Made by a program: the position numbers and the translations under genes. This document shows, piece by piece, positions 25,530-34,250 of a DNA stretch of 64,000 bases (the first letter of the stretch is position 1; each line of letters opens with the position of its first letter). Below the pieces are notes generated by a model, which was not told the DNA's origin, searched no databases, and was given only the letters and a program-made list of their open reading frames with translations. The DNA is from Nocardioides luti. GTDB lineage: Bacteria > Actinomycetota > Actinomycetes > Propionibacteriales > Nocardioidaceae. The stretch lies in NCBI RefSeq assembly GCF_014212315.1, contig NZ_JACKXE010000001.1, positions 372,001 to 436,000 on the forward strand. Direction: 5' to 3'.

Positions 25530-26000
25530 TCAGACCCCCACGGTCAGCTCGTGCAGCAGCACCGTCGGGTCGCACCCCTCGCCGTTGGGCTCGGTCTCGT
25601 CGAGCTCGAAGGAGTCCTCCTGCCGCGCGAGCTGCCGGTGGTGGGCTGCCCAGGCAGTCACTCGCAGGTCGTAGGTCGCGCCCGCGCGGAACGGCTCGTC
25701 ACCGAACGCGCCGGCGACGACGTGCAGGTCGCCGCCGTCGCGGGACACGCCCGCGTCGAGCACACGCTTGCCGCCCACCCTCGACACAAGCGTGGCGGTC
25801 GAGCACCGGTCCTCGACGCACAGGCGGGCGCGCAGGGTCACGACCTCGCTGGGCACCGACGGATCGAGCCTGATCAGGAGGTGCGAGGCCTCGGGCATCA
25901 GGTCCGAGCACGTCGTGGTCGAGCACCCCGACAGCCCGAGCAGCACCGCCGACGCCGCCAGGGCAGCGACCCCGCAGCGCACCACCGGCCGACCATCCAT
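25530..26000 (-). CDS. putative lipoprotein, unknown function
   Basis: A 156-residue protein starting MDGRPVVRCGVAALAASA and reaching a lipobox LSGC at about residue 26, so it is probably exported and lipid-anchored through that cysteine. The mature part has several further cysteines (TTTCSDLM, ARLCVEDRCST, GEGC) and beta-rich segments. No family recognised. The start is uncertain: an in-frame ATG at 26033 would lengthen the N-terminus by 11 residues and spoil the signal peptide, so 26000 is preferred. Divergent from the P-loop kinase-like gene. Confidence 0.7.
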   Translation of the reverse strand: MDGRPVVRCGVAALAASAVLLGLSGCSTTTCSDLMPEASHLLIRLDPSVPSEVVTLRARLCVEDRCSTATLVSRVGGKRVLDAGVSRDGGDLHVVAGAFGDEPFRAGATYDLRVTAWAAHHRQLARQEDSFELDETEPNGEGCDPTVLLHELTVGV

Positions 26001-26127
26001 GCCCGGAGTCTGTCCAGCGGGGTGGCGCGTCATCGAGGGTCGTGGGCGATCGTTACCCCTTCGAGACGCCCGGCGCGCCAGCCCAAACCTGTTGACCGCG
26101 CGGGCGTACGTCGGACAGCCTGCGCGC

Positions 26128-26694
26128 GTGACCCGTACCCCCGCCCTCCTCCTGCTCGGGGCCATGGGCACCGGCAAGAGCGACACGTCGTACCACGTCT
26201 TCTCGCGGCTCTACCGCTCCGGCATCCCGACCGCCCGTCTCGATCTCGACGACATCGGGATGTGCCACCCGGCGCCGCCGGACGACCCCGACAACTTCGT
26301 CGTCAAGGCGGAGGCGATGGGGGCCGCCTGGCGGGTCTTCGCCTCCCACGGCGCGCGCTGCCTGGTCGTCTCCGGGGCCATCGACACCCCCGAGCTCGTC
26401 GACCTCCACACGAGCCAGCTCCCCGACGCCGACTGGACCGTGGTCCGCCTGCGGATCGGCACCGAGGAGCGCCGGCGTCGGGTGCTGTCGCGCGGGATCC
26501 TGCTCGGCTACACCGAGGCCGAGATGGAGCCGACGATCGCTGCCGGCGACGCCGACGAGCGCGTCGTCGAGAGCCGCGACCTCACGCCGCTCGTGATCGA
26601 CACCGACGGCCTGGACCGCACCCAGGTCGCCGACCTGGTGCTCGCGCGGACCGGCTGGCCGAAGCCGGGCGAGGCGGCCGCGGTCACCGCCTGA
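26128..26694 (+). CDS. P-loop NTPase, small-molecule kinase-like
   Basis: A 188-residue protein with an N-terminal Walker A LLLLGAMGTGKSDTSYHVF and the short, all-core layout of nucleotide or adenylylsulfate-kinase-like P-loop proteins (LDLDDIGMCHP as the substrate-side acidic motif; RLRIGTEERRRRVLSRG as the lid). The substrate is not evident. The GTG at 26128 puts the P-loop at residues 11-18, the usual place, whereas longer frames begin in antisense sequence. It converges on the lipoprotein gene at 26710. Confidence 0.75.
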   Translation: MTRTPALLLLGAMGTGKSDTSYHVFSRLYRSGIPTARLDLDDIGMCHPAPPDDPDNFVVKAEAMGAAWRVFASHGARCLVVSGAIDTPELVDLHTSQLPDADWTVVRLRIGTEERRRRVLSRGILLGYTEAEMEPTIAAGDADERVVESRDLTPLVIDTDGLDRTQVADLVLARTGWPKPGEAAAVTA

Positions 26695-26709
26695 CGGCGC
26701 CGCCCCCGT

Positions 26710-27117
26710 TCAGCCGGCGAGCGACAGGTCGATCTCGTCCTGACCGTCCTGCTTCACGATGAGCCGCTTCGGGATACCACCGAATCCCTGAACCAGGAAC
26801 AGGTCGCGGTTGGCGTCCGCGGTGCAGACGTCACCCGTCTCCGAGACCGTCACCGTCACGGTGCTCCCGCTCTGCTCGGCACGCCCGCGCGGAGGGCAGC
26901 TCCCGCTGTACAGCGGGGTCGACACGAAGACGATGACCTGCGAATCCGCCAGGTAGCGCGCGTTCGGGACGTCGTCACGCTGCATCGACAGGGGCGCCAG
27001 CTCGATGCCGTTCACGACAGTGACGCTCGGTCCGGACCCGGGGTCGTCGCCCCCGCACGCCGACAGCGTCAGGGCCGCCAGCACCCCCACCAGCCCGATC
27101 GCACGCCGTGTCCTCAT
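26710..27117 (-). CDS. putative lipoprotein, unknown function
   Basis: A 135-residue exported protein: MRTRRAIGLVGVLAALTL signal followed by lipobox LSAC and a GGDDPGSG linker, then a compact beta-rich domain with one cysteine pair (GSCPPRG and GDVCTAD). ATG 27117 is preceded by GGAAGGGGC. The open frame runs much further upstream but only as antisense to the polymerase and MFS genes. No family recognised. Divergent from the polymerase gene. Confidence 0.75.
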   Translation of the reverse strand: MRTRRAIGLVGVLAALTLSACGGDDPGSGPSVTVVNGIELAPLSMQRDDVPNARYLADSQVIVFVSTPLYSGSCPPRGRAEQSGSTVTVTVSETGDVCTADANRDLFLVQGFGGIPKRLIVKQDGQDEIDLSLAG

Positions 27118-27231
27118 CGCGGCCCCTTCCCGTGCCAGAAGTGTGCCGCGTCGGGTGGACGCCTCGCAGGGACTTGCCGCGACTCCCCCGGCGGGCACGC
27201 CGCTGTCCGCGCCGCCTGACAGGCTGACCCC

Positions 27232-28905
27232 ATGTCCCGGATCTCGCTCTCGCGACTGCCGGGCGACCGGGTCCGGGTCGTCGAGGGCGAGGCGGAGCGG
27301 ACCAGCGCGCTGGCCGACCTCCCGGCGTACGTCGCGGGGCGCGAGCGCGCCGACAGCGACTCCGGCACGCCGCGCTGGGTGTGGGACGACACCGCCCGGT
27401 GGTACCCCCCTCTCCTCGCCGCCGGGGTCCGCGTCGGGCGCTGCCACGACCTGCGGCTCGGGCGCCAGATCCTGCGGCGCGCGCCGGCGGTCGACGGAGG
27501 GCTGCTCGCGGGCGAGGAGTCCGAGCACTGGGACCGGCTCCGGCCCAGCGCGCCGTCCGACCCGGTGCTCTTCTCGGTCGACGACACCGCCGAGCACCTG
27601 CGCGCGGACGTCGAGGACGCCCGCCAGCTGGCCGCGGTCGAGGCGTCCGCGGAGGCGACCCAGCTGCGCCTGCTGCTGGCGGCGGAGTCGGCGGGGGCGC
27701 TCGTCGCCGCCGAGATGACGGACGCCGGGGTGCCGTGGCGCAGCGACGTGCACGAGCGGCTGCTCACCGACCTGCTCGGGCCACGCCCGCCCCGCGGCGC
27801 CCGTCCCCAGCGGCTCGAGGCGCTGGCGGCGGAGATCCGGCAGGCCCTCGACTCCCCCGGGCTCAACCCCGACTCCCGCCCCGACCTGCTGGCCGCGCTG
27901 CGCCGGCAGGGGCTCGAGGTCGCCGACACCCGGGCCTCCTCGCTGCGGGCGCTCGACCACCCGGGGATCGCCCCGCTGCTGCGCTACAAGCAGCTGGCGC
28001 ACCTCTTCTCGACCAACGGCTGGGTGTGGATCGACCAGTGGGTCCGCGACGGCCGCTTCCGCCCGTCGTACCAACCCGCCGGTTCGACCACCGGCCGCTG
28101 GTCCTCGAACGGCGGCGGCGCGCTGTCCTTCCCCGTCCAGGTCCGGCCGGCGGCCGTGGCCGACGAGGGCTGGACCTTCGTCGTCGCGGACGTCGCCCAG
28201 CTCGAGCCGCGGGTGCTCGCCGGGATGAGTGGCGACCAGGCGCTGGCGCGGTCGGCCCGCGGCACGGACCTCTACCAGGGCATGGTCGACGACGGCGCCG
28301 TCGCGAGCCGCCAGGACGCCAAGCTGGGGCTGCTCGGCGCGATGTACGGCGCCACCAGCGGCGAGAGCGGCCGGATGGTCGCCGGCCTGACCCGGCGCTA
28401 CCCGGCGGCGTTCGGCCTGGTCGAGGAGGCGGCCAGGGCCGGCGAGCGCGGCCAGGTCGTGCGCACGCTGCTCGGGCGCGGCTCCCCCAGCCTCGGCGAG
28501 GCCTGGGACCGCGACCCCGACGACCCGACGCCGGACGTCGAGAGCCTGGCGCGCTACCGACGCGCGTACGGCCGCTTCACCCGCAACTTCGTCGTCCAGG
28601 GCACCGGCGCCGAGTGGGCGCTGTGCTGGATCGCCGACCTGCGCAACCGGCTCTGGGCGCTCGGGGGCGGGCCAGAGGACGGGCCGCTCGACGCCCGCCC
28701 GCACCTCGTCTTCTTCCTGCACGACGAGGTCGTGGTGCACACCCCGGTCGCTCTCGCGGACGAGGTCGCCGCGGCCACGACCGCCGCGGCGGCGACCGCC
28801 GGCGGCCTGCTCTTCCGCGACCTGAGCATCGACTTCCCGCTCAACGTCTCGGTCGTGACGTCGTACGCCGACGCCGGCAAGCCCGGCGCCGCCGTCGAGC
28901 CATGA
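27232..28905 (+). CDS. family A DNA polymerase (short 'bifunctional exonuclease/polymerase' type)
   Basis: A 557-residue protein with the three family A polymerase motifs: motif A VVADVAQLEPRVLA (Asp320), motif B SRQDAKLGLLGAMYG (Lys364) and motif C FLHDEVVVH (Asp498, Glu499). The N-terminal about 110 residues occupy the place of the 3'-5' exonuclease but I see no DxE/DEDD residues, so proofreading is probably lost. There is no 5' nuclease domain, unlike PolA (about 900). The position equivalent to Phe762 of E. coli Pol I is leucine. It is an accessory enzyme additional to PolA, typical of actinobacteria, possibly in repair or bypass. Confidence 0.9.
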   Translation: MSRISLSRLPGDRVRVVEGEAERTSALADLPAYVAGRERADSDSGTPRWVWDDTARWYPPLLAAGVRVGRCHDLRLGRQILRRAPAVDGGLLAGEESEHWDRLRPSAPSDPVLFSVDDTAEHLRADVEDARQLAAVEASAEATQLRLLLAAESAGALVAAEMTDAGVPWRSDVHERLLTDLLGPRPPRGARPQRLEALAAEIRQALDSPGLNPDSRPDLLAALRRQGLEVADTRASSLRALDHPGIAPLLRYKQLAHLFSTNGWVWIDQWVRDGRFRPSYQPAGSTTGRWSSNGGGALSFPVQVRPAAVADEGWTFVVADVAQLEPRVLAGMSGDQALARSARGTDLYQGMVDDGAVASRQDAKLGLLGAMYGATSGESGRMVAGLTRRYPAAFGLVEEAARAGERGQVVRTLLGRGSPSLGEAWDRDPDDPTPDVESLARYRRAYGRFTRNFVVQGTGAEWALCWIADLRNRLWALGGGPEDGPLDARPHLVFFLHDEVVVHTPVALADEVAAATTAAAATAGGLLFRDLSIDFPLNVSVVTSYADAGKPGAAVEP

Positions 28906-28950
28906 AACTCGCACGACACCGACCCCCTCCGACCGGGAGAATCCTCCGCG

Positions 28951-30300
28951 ATGCTCACCGCCCTGCTCCGTCACGCCAGCCCGCCGTCGCCGCTCGCGGG
29001 GCGGCTCGCCGCGCAGTCGCTGCTCTTCGCGCTGGGCGAGGGCACCTTCATGACCGGCTCGGCGGTGTTCTTCACCCAGATCGTCGGGCTGTCGGCCGCC
29101 CAGGTCGGGCTCGGCCTGACCTTCGCCGGCGCCGCGTCGTTCGTGGCGGCACTGCCGATGGGCAAGCTCGTCGACCGGTTCGGGCCCAAGAAGATGTGGG
29201 CGCTCAGCGCCACCGGCCAGGCGGCGATGTTCGCGCTGTGGCCGTTCATCACGGACTTCCGTGGCTACGTCCTGATGGCGGTCGGGATGGAGGTCATCGG
29301 CTCGCTCGGCAACGCGGCCCACGGTGCGTACACGATCGACGTGCTGCCACCGGACCAGCGGGTCCGCTCCCGGGCGTACATGTACTCCGCGCTCAACGCC
29401 GGCTTCACGATCGGCTCGATGCTGGGCGGCATCGCGCTGGCCTTCGACTCGAACGACGTCCTGCACGCCATCCCGTGGTTCACCGCGCTCGTCTTCCTCG
29501 TCAACGCGCTCGCGATCGTCCGGCTGCCGCGGGCCTCGCACGACGACCGCACCCCGGAGAGCCGCAAGGTCAAGATCCCCGGGCCCGGCCCGCTGCGGAA
29601 CCCGGGCTGGCTGCTCACCGAGTTCTTCGGCGGCGTCTTCTGGACCAACCAGGTGCTGCTGAACATCGTCATCCCGCTGTGGCTGGTGCAGGAGACCGAC
29701 GCCCCGAGGGTGCTGCTGGCCTTCCTGTTCGGCACCAACACCGTGATGTGCATCTTCCTGCCGATGGCCGCCGCACGCGGCGTCCACGACGTGCCGACCG
29801 CGCTGCGGGCGGTCCGGGTCTCGGCCTGCTTCTTCGTGCTGTCCTGCCTGATCACCCTCGCCACGCACGACACGGTCGGCTGGGTCACGATCGCCCTGGT
29901 GTGGCTGGGCCACGTCACGGTGACGGGCGCGGAGCTGTACCTCTCCGCCGCCAGCTGGTCCTTCGAGGCGGAGCTGATGGACCCCCGCCAGCGGGGTGCC
30001 TACCAGGGCGCCTCCGAGCTCAGCGGCACCCTCGGTCGCGTCTGGGCCCCGGCGCTCTACACGTTCCTCGCGATGGAGTGGGGCGCGGCGGGCTGGCTGC
30101 TCATCGCCGCGATCATCGTGGTCGCGACGATCGGCATCCACCCGTCCACGCGCATGGCACGCCGGTTCCTCGAGCGGCACGTCCCGGCCCAGGTGCTCGC
30201 GGACGCGCGCGCCTCCACCGACGAGCCGGACGAGGCGCTCGCCGTCGGGCCGCCGTCGCTCATCGACCCGGTGGATCCTGCGCTGACGCCCCGGCCCTGA
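28951..30300 (+). CDS. MFS transporter
   Basis: A 449-residue major facilitator with about twelve membrane segments. The loop 2-3 signature GKLVDRFGPKKMWALSATG is clear, and the C-terminal half repeats the fold. The layout resembles drug or metabolite efflux proteins of actinobacteria; the substrate cannot be told. ATG 28951 follows GGGAGAATCC. The C-terminal about 40 residues are polar and cytoplasmic. It lies 45 bp after the polymerase gene on the same strand. Confidence 0.92.
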   Translation: MLTALLRHASPPSPLAGRLAAQSLLFALGEGTFMTGSAVFFTQIVGLSAAQVGLGLTFAGAASFVAALPMGKLVDRFGPKKMWALSATGQAAMFALWPFITDFRGYVLMAVGMEVIGSLGNAAHGAYTIDVLPPDQRVRSRAYMYSALNAGFTIGSMLGGIALAFDSNDVLHAIPWFTALVFLVNALAIVRLPRASHDDRTPESRKVKIPGPGPLRNPGWLLTEFFGGVFWTNQVLLNIVIPLWLVQETDAPRVLLAFLFGTNTVMCIFLPMAAARGVHDVPTALRAVRVSACFFVLSCLITLATHDTVGWVTIALVWLGHVTVTGAELYLSAASWSFEAELMDPRQRGAYQGASELSGTLGRVWAPALYTFLAMEWGAAGWLLIAAIIVVATIGIHPSTRMARRFLERHVPAQVLADARASTDEPDEALAVGPPSLIDPVDPALTPRP

Positions 30301-30312
30301 CGCGGCCCTGCC

Positions 30313-30336
30313 GAGACCTCAGACGAGACCTCAGAC
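30313..30336. repeat. 12 bp tandem duplication at a stop codon
   Basis: GAGACCTCAGAC occurs twice in a row (30313-30324, 30325-30336). The minus-strand TGA of the GTPase gene lies in the second copy and is duplicated in the first, giving tandem in-frame stops. Confidence 0.7.
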
Positions 30337-31134
30337 GTGACCGCTCAGCTGCGCCAGCCGGACCGCGAGCGCGTCCACCATCGCGGCGGCCCGCTTCGCG
30401 GACACCGCCGAGGAGCGATCGCCGCCCTCGGCGGAGACGGGCAGCACGTCGACGGAGAGCTTGGCGCCCCCGGCCAGGGCCCGCAGCTCGTCGAGCTTGG
30501 CCGCGAACGGCGAGCCGCTGCCGGGTGAGTAGTAGTCGAGGACCTCGTCCAGCTCGTCGGCGTACAGATCCGTCTTGGTGACCGCGATGACCAGCCACAC
30601 CGGCCGGTCGCGGCGCACGGCCATCGACGCGATCCGGTGCGAGGTGATCGCCCAGTCCTCGAGCTCGGCGGCGAGCAGCTGCTCGCGGGTCGCGGTCGCG
30701 GTGCCGGTGGTGCCGGCGGTCCGCCGGGGGGTGGCGTAGCCGTTGGCGACCACGTGGATCACGCCGTCGACCGGCTCGTCGTGGAAGACCTCGTCGAGGG
30801 CGCCGAGCCGGGTGGCCGCGTTGTCGCCGGGAACGACGAGGAAACGGAAGCCGTGCAGGCGCCGGCCCCGGCGCGTGCGTCGCTCCATGGTGGCCGAGCC
30901 GACCTCGGCCACGCCCTCCCCGGAGGTACGCCGGGAGAGCCGGTCGGCCAGCCGCGTCTTGCCGACGCCCGTCATCCCCGTCACGGCGACCGTGGGGAAG
31001 CGTCGGCGGAAGATCCCGCCGACCCGCTCGGGCGCCGAGGCCAGACCGGTGAGCACGGTCCCCGCGATCGTCGCGCCCAGGGCGGTGCGCCCCGACGGCG
31101 GCAGGATCGTGCGGATGCGGTCGGTGGTGCGGGA
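30331..31134 (-). CDS. GTPase domain protein
   Basis: A 267-residue P-loop GTPase with G1 GMTGVGKT (about 53-60), an SxTMERR region in the G2/G3 position, and G4 TKTD, as in TRAFAC-class GTPases. A hydrophobic N-terminal stretch (ALGATIAGTVLTGLA) precedes the G domain and may attach it to the membrane. The GTG at 31134 is preferred over the GTG 24 bp upstream because GAGGAGG lies 5 nt before it. No partner is evident from the neighbours. Confidence 0.8.
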   Translation of the reverse strand, partial: SRTTDRIRTILPPSGRTALGATIAGTVLTGLASAPERVGGIFRRRFPTVAVTGMTGVGKTRLADRLSRRTSGEGVAEVGSATMERRTRRGRRLHGFRFLVVPGDNAATRLGALDEVFHDEPVDGVIHVVANGYATPRRTAGTTGTATATREQLLAAELEDWAITSHRIASMAVRRDRPVWLVIAVTKTDLYADELDEVLDYYSPGSGSPFAAKLDELRALAGGAKLSVDVLPVSAEGGDRSSAVSAKRAAAMVDALAVRLAQLSGHV

Positions 31135-31225
31135 CACGGGGCCTCCTCGGCCGGTCACGGATCGGGTGGACCTGGAGGTCCGAGCCTACGGTCCGCAGCC
31201 GGACGCCCCGGGCCGCACCCGAGGC

Positions 31226-31579
31226 TCAGGTCCTGCGCGGCGCCAGGATGCAGAACTCGTTGCCCTCGGGGTCGGCCAGCACCTCCCACGGGACGTCGCC
31301 CTGCCCGACGTCGACCCGGGTGGCGCCGGCCGCCAGGAACTTCGCGACCTCGGCCTCCTGGTCGTCGGGCCGGAAGTCCAGGTGGAGGCGGTTCTTGCCC
31401 TGCTTGGCCCTGTCCACCTTCTCGAACATGATCCCGGGCAGGCGGTCCTCGGACTCCCGGATCTCGAACTCGTAGACCGAGTCGTCGAGGACCACCCAGC
31501 CCAGCACGTCGGCCCACCAGTGCCCCAGCGCCTGGGTGTCCTCCGCCGCGATGATGATCTGCTCCCACTCGAGACTCAT
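31226..31579 (-). CDS. VOC family (glyoxalase-like) protein
   Basis: A 117-residue single VOC domain: WEQIIIAAEDTQALGHWWADVLGW start, NRLHLDFRPDDQEAEVAKF in the middle, and the closing VLADPEGNEFCIL. Proteins of this length are often annotated as glyoxalase/bleomycin-resistance-like with unknown substrate. A second VOC gene with similar layout is at 32990. ATG 31579 lies 7 nt after TAGGAT; the 10 residues further upstream in the open frame are not needed. Confidence 0.85.
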   Translation of the reverse strand: MSLEWEQIIIAAEDTQALGHWWADVLGWVVLDDSVYEFEIRESEDRLPGIMFEKVDRAKQGKNRLHLDFRPDDQEAEVAKFLAAGATRVDVGQGDVPWEVLADPEGNEFCILAPRRT

Positions 31580-31586
31580 GCGGGTG

Positions 31587-31592
31587 ATCCTA
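31587..31592 (-). promoter_or_regulatory. leaderless -10 box for the VOC gene
   Basis: TAGGAT ends 7 nt before the ATG at 31579. Confidence 0.6.
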
Positions 31593-31648
31593 GGAAGCGC
31601 CGCCGACATCCGCGAGGCGATTGATCCGCGGGTCGACCGGGTGCGGGC

Positions 31649-31927
31649 TCAGTCGTACCAGGAGCGGGCGGGCAGCTCGGCGTCGCGCTCGTCGCGGCCA
31701 CCTGGGCGGCGATCCGAGCGCGACCGCAGGATCGACTCCGTCGTCACGACGATCGCGGCGAGCACCGACAGCGCCATGACCAGCGACCAGCCGGCCTGGG
31801 CGCCGTGGACGATCCCGATCTCGTCGCCGTGGGTGTCGTACGACGCTCCCCACGTCCGCGGGTCGAGCACCACGACGAGCACGACCAGCACCCCGGCGTA
31901 CACCCCGCACCTCGCCGGACCGGACAT
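31649..31927 (-). CDS. small two-helix membrane protein
   Basis: A 92-residue protein with two predicted membrane helices (YAGVLVVLVVVLDPRTW and WSLVMALSVLAAIVVTTE) and a charged cytoplasmic C-terminus. ATG 31927 follows GAGGGGAG. The frame continues upstream through the inverted repeat region but without features. No family recognised. Confidence 0.6.
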   Translation of the reverse strand: MSGPARCGVYAGVLVVLVVVLDPRTWGASYDTHGDEIGIVHGAQAGWSLVMALSVLAAIVVTTESILRSRSDRRPGGRDERDAELPARSWYD

Positions 31928-32296
31928 GCGCGGCTCCCCTCGTCGACGACGCGCCCCGCCCAGCGTAGGGCGGTGGACGGGTCGGGAGCGGGAAAGCGGC
32001 ACCGAACCGTGACCGCCCCGCGGGACGTCATCGGGTCCGAGGGCTATCGCGCTCGGATCCGATGACGTCCGGCACGGCACGGGCCCGACCAGTCCAGCGG
32101 CACCGGAACGGCGCAAACCCCGTGCTTCCGGCCCGCAGGGGCTACGGTGAGGGAGTTGGCCGGGGATGCTGCAGACATCATCGTGCTGATGCACTCGAGA
32201 AGGTGCTCCCGCACTGGTTCACACCGGGCGGGGGCATCCAGCTCGACCATCCGTCTGGCCGAGAATCCAGCCTCATGGCTCCAGGATCGGCCGACG
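31928..32296. other. 369 bp intergenic region with an 18 bp inverted repeat
   Basis: No gene supported here. It holds the ribosome binding site of the small membrane protein, the long inverted repeat at 32024-32069, and a possible TACGGT -10 box at 32143-32148 for the response regulator gene. Confidence 0.5.
32024..32069. repeat. 18 bp near-perfect inverted repeat
   Basis: Left arm GACGTCATCGGGTCCGAG (32024-32041), right arm CTCGGATCCGATGACGTC (32052-32069), 17 of 18 positions paired, 10 bp spacer. No T-run follows on either strand, so it is more likely a protein-binding site or RNA hairpin than a classical terminator. Confidence 0.7.
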
Positions 32297-32986
32297 ATGC
32301 ACGACCCCGCAGGACACGACCCCGCAGGACCCGCTCCGACCGACCCGATCCGGGTCGCCGTCCTCGACGAGTCCGAGCTCCTCGTCTCGGGCCTCCGCAG
32401 CATGCTGGCCGCCCGTACCGACCGCGTCGTGGTGGTCCCGCTAGGGCACCGCGAGGCGATCCCGGACGACGTCGACGTCGTGCTGTACGACGTGGTGCGG
32501 CGCACTTCGAACGGCCCCTCGCTCCGGGCGCTGGCCCAGACGTCCGCCGCGCGCGTCGTCGTCTTCAGCTGGCACGCCGACTGCCCCGGGGTGGCGCACG
32601 CGCTCCGGGCGGGCGCCGCGGGCTTCCTCGCCAAGACCGCCACGGCCGCGGAGGTGCTCGACGCGCTCGAGGACGTGCACGCGGGGCGGCCCATCCGTCA
32701 CGTCGCCCGTGGTCCGCGCTGCCCGCTCCACCACGGGGCGGTCGGGACACCGTCGGGGCTGAGCGCCCGGGAGGCCGAGGTGCTGGACCTGATCGCCCGC
32801 GGCCGGAGCAACCAGGAGATCGCCGATGCCTGCTTCCTGAGCGTCAACTCGGTCAAGACCTACGTGCGCACGGCGTACCGCAAGATCGGCGTCGAGCGCC
32901 GCACCCACGCGGTCGCCTGGGCGCTCGCACACGGGCTCGGGGCGGGCGGCCCCGCCGGCGGCCGCGCCCCGACGTCACAGCACTGA
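32297..32986 (+). CDS. LuxR-type response regulator
   Basis: A 229-residue NarL/FixJ-type regulator: receiver domain with phosphoacceptor Asp65 in VVLYDVVRR and conserved Lys113 in FLAKTATAAEV, then a LuxR HTH starting LSAREAEVLDLIARG and ending about residue 215. The acidic pair near the receiver's N-terminus is replaced by VLDESE. No histidine kinase is next to it, so it is an orphan here. ATG 32297 has no convincing ribosome binding site; a GTG at 32147 would add 50 residues of non-family sequence. Confidence 0.85.
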   Translation: MHDPAGHDPAGPAPTDPIRVAVLDESELLVSGLRSMLAARTDRVVVVPLGHREAIPDDVDVVLYDVVRRTSNGPSLRALAQTSAARVVVFSWHADCPGVAHALRAGAAGFLAKTATAAEVLDALEDVHAGRPIRHVARGPRCPLHHGAVGTPSGLSAREAEVLDLIARGRSNQEIADACFLSVNSVKTYVRTAYRKIGVERRTHAVAWALAHGLGAGGPAGGRAPTSQH

Positions 32987-32989
32987 GCG

Positions 32990-33424
32990 TCAGTCGAGGC
33001 AGAACTCGTTGCCCTCGACGTCCTGCATGACCAGGCAGGACTCGTTGAAGCCGTCCGCCTCCAGCAGCCGGACGCGCACCCCGCCGAGCGCGACGAGCCG
33101 CTCGCCCTCGGCGACCAGCGTGGCGCGCCGCTCCTCGCCCACCAGCCCGGTGGCGGCGCGGACGTCGAGGTGGACGCGGTTCTTGACGACCTTGCCCTCA
33201 GGCACCCGCTGGAAGAACAGCCGCGGCCCGGCGCCGGTGGGGTCCACGCAGGCGTACGCCGACCCCTGTTGGTCGGGCGGCAGCGAGGCGTCGAAGTCGC
33301 GCCACGAGTCGAAGCCCGGGGGCGGCGGCGGCACGACGTACCCCAGCACCTCGCACCAGAACAGCGCCACCCGCTCCGGGTCGGCGCAGTCGAACGTCAC
33401 CTGGACCTGCTTGACCGACGTCAT
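32990..33424 (-). CDS. VOC family protein
   Basis: A 144-residue VOC domain: KQVQVTFDCADPERVALFWCEVLGY start, NRVHLDVRAA centre, VMQDVEGNEFCLD end. It is related in layout to the 117-residue VOC protein at 31226 but longer. ATG 33424 lies 6 nt after TAGGCT. It converges on the response regulator gene with 3 bp between stop codons and is divergent from the peptidase E gene. Confidence 0.87.
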   Translation of the reverse strand: MTSVKQVQVTFDCADPERVALFWCEVLGYVVPPPPPGFDSWRDFDASLPPDQQGSAYACVDPTGAGPRLFFQRVPEGKVVKNRVHLDVRAATGLVGEERRATLVAEGERLVALGGVRVRLLEADGFNESCLVMQDVEGNEFCLD

Positions 33425-33430
33425 GGGGGC

Positions 33431-33436
33431 AGCCTA
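33431..33436 (-). promoter_or_regulatory. leaderless -10 box for the second VOC gene
   Basis: TAGGCT ends 6 nt before the ATG at 33424. Confidence 0.6.
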
Positions 33437-33476
33437 GGCACGCGCGACTCCGTGGCGCGAGACTGAGCCGGCCCCC

Positions 33477-33505
33477 TGTCGGATCGGCGGTGCCGCGCTC
33501 GTAGC
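33477..33505 (+). promoter_or_regulatory. putative ECF sigma promoter of the peptidase E gene
   Basis: TGTCGG (33477-33482), a 17 bp spacer, and CGTAGC (33500-33505). The same arrangement (TGTAGG, 17 bp, CGTAGT) precedes the DGPF-sigma operon at 34251. It resembles the TGTCGA-type -35 described for ECF42 sigma factors. The -10-like element ends 44 bp before the ATG. Confidence 0.6.
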
Positions 33506-33549
33506 AGGGGCGAGGGGCGGTACGACGCTGCCCGGACGAGGAGAACCCG

Positions 33550-34224
33550 ATGAAGCTGCTGCTCACCTCCGGTGGGGTCACGAACCCGACCATCCACCAG
33601 GCGCTGGTGGACCTGCTCCCCCGAGCGTTGGCCGACTGCACCGCGCTCGCCATCCCCAGCGCGCAGTGGGGCCACCCGCACTGCACGCCGACCTCGGCGC
33701 GGAACTTCGCGGTCGACGGGACCCCGCCGACCATGACCGGGCTCGGCTGGCGCTCGGTCGGCCTGCTGGAGCTGACCGCGCTGCCCACCATCGACCCGGA
33801 GCGCTGGATCCCGTGGGTGCGCGAGGCCGACGTGCTGCTCGTGGACGGCGGCGACGCGACGTACCTCGCCCACTGGCTCCGCGCGTCCGGGCTCGCGGAC
33901 CTGCTGCCGGAGCTGACCGGGACGGTGTGGGTCGGGGTGAGCGCCGGGAGCATGGTGATGACGCCGCGGATCGGCGAGGACTTCACGAGCTGGCGGCCGC
34001 CGGCCGGGAGCGGGGCGAGCAGCGACACCCTCGGTCTCGTCGACTTCTCGATCTTCCCGCACCTCGACCACCCGATGATGCCGGAGAACACGATGGCCGT
34101 GGCCGAGCGCTGGCGCGAGGAGGTCGACGGGCCGGCGTACGTCCTCGACGACCAGTCGGCCGTCCGCGTGGTCGACGGCACCGTGGACGTCGTCTCCGAG
34201 GGGCAGTGGCGCCACCTGCCCTGA
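33550..34224 (+). CDS. peptidase E-like (S51) protein
   Basis: A 224-residue class I glutamine-amidotransferase-like fold protein. VWVGVSAGSMVM gives the nucleophile Ser131 of the S51 family (GxSAG), and VLLVDGGDATYLAHWL is the preceding family block. S51 enzymes include alpha-aspartyl dipeptidase and cyanophycinase; which applies is not clear. ATG 33550 follows GAGGAGAA. The promoter shared with the downstream sigma operon suggests it belongs to the same ECF regulon. Confidence 0.85.
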   Translation: MKLLLTSGGVTNPTIHQALVDLLPRALADCTALAIPSAQWGHPHCTPTSARNFAVDGTPPTMTGLGWRSVGLLELTALPTIDPERWIPWVREADVLLVDGGDATYLAHWLRASGLADLLPELTGTVWVGVSAGSMVMTPRIGEDFTSWRPPAGSGASSDTLGLVDFSIFPHLDHPMMPENTMAVAERWREEVDGPAYVLDDQSAVRVVDGTVDVVSEGQWRHLP

Positions 34225-34250
34225 CGGGGGTCGACCGACACCGACCCGGG

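Noticed and set aside
26710..30180. Minus-strand open frame of 1156 codons
   Set aside because: Only its last 135 codons (the lipoprotein) are credible; the rest is antisense to the polymerase and MFS genes.
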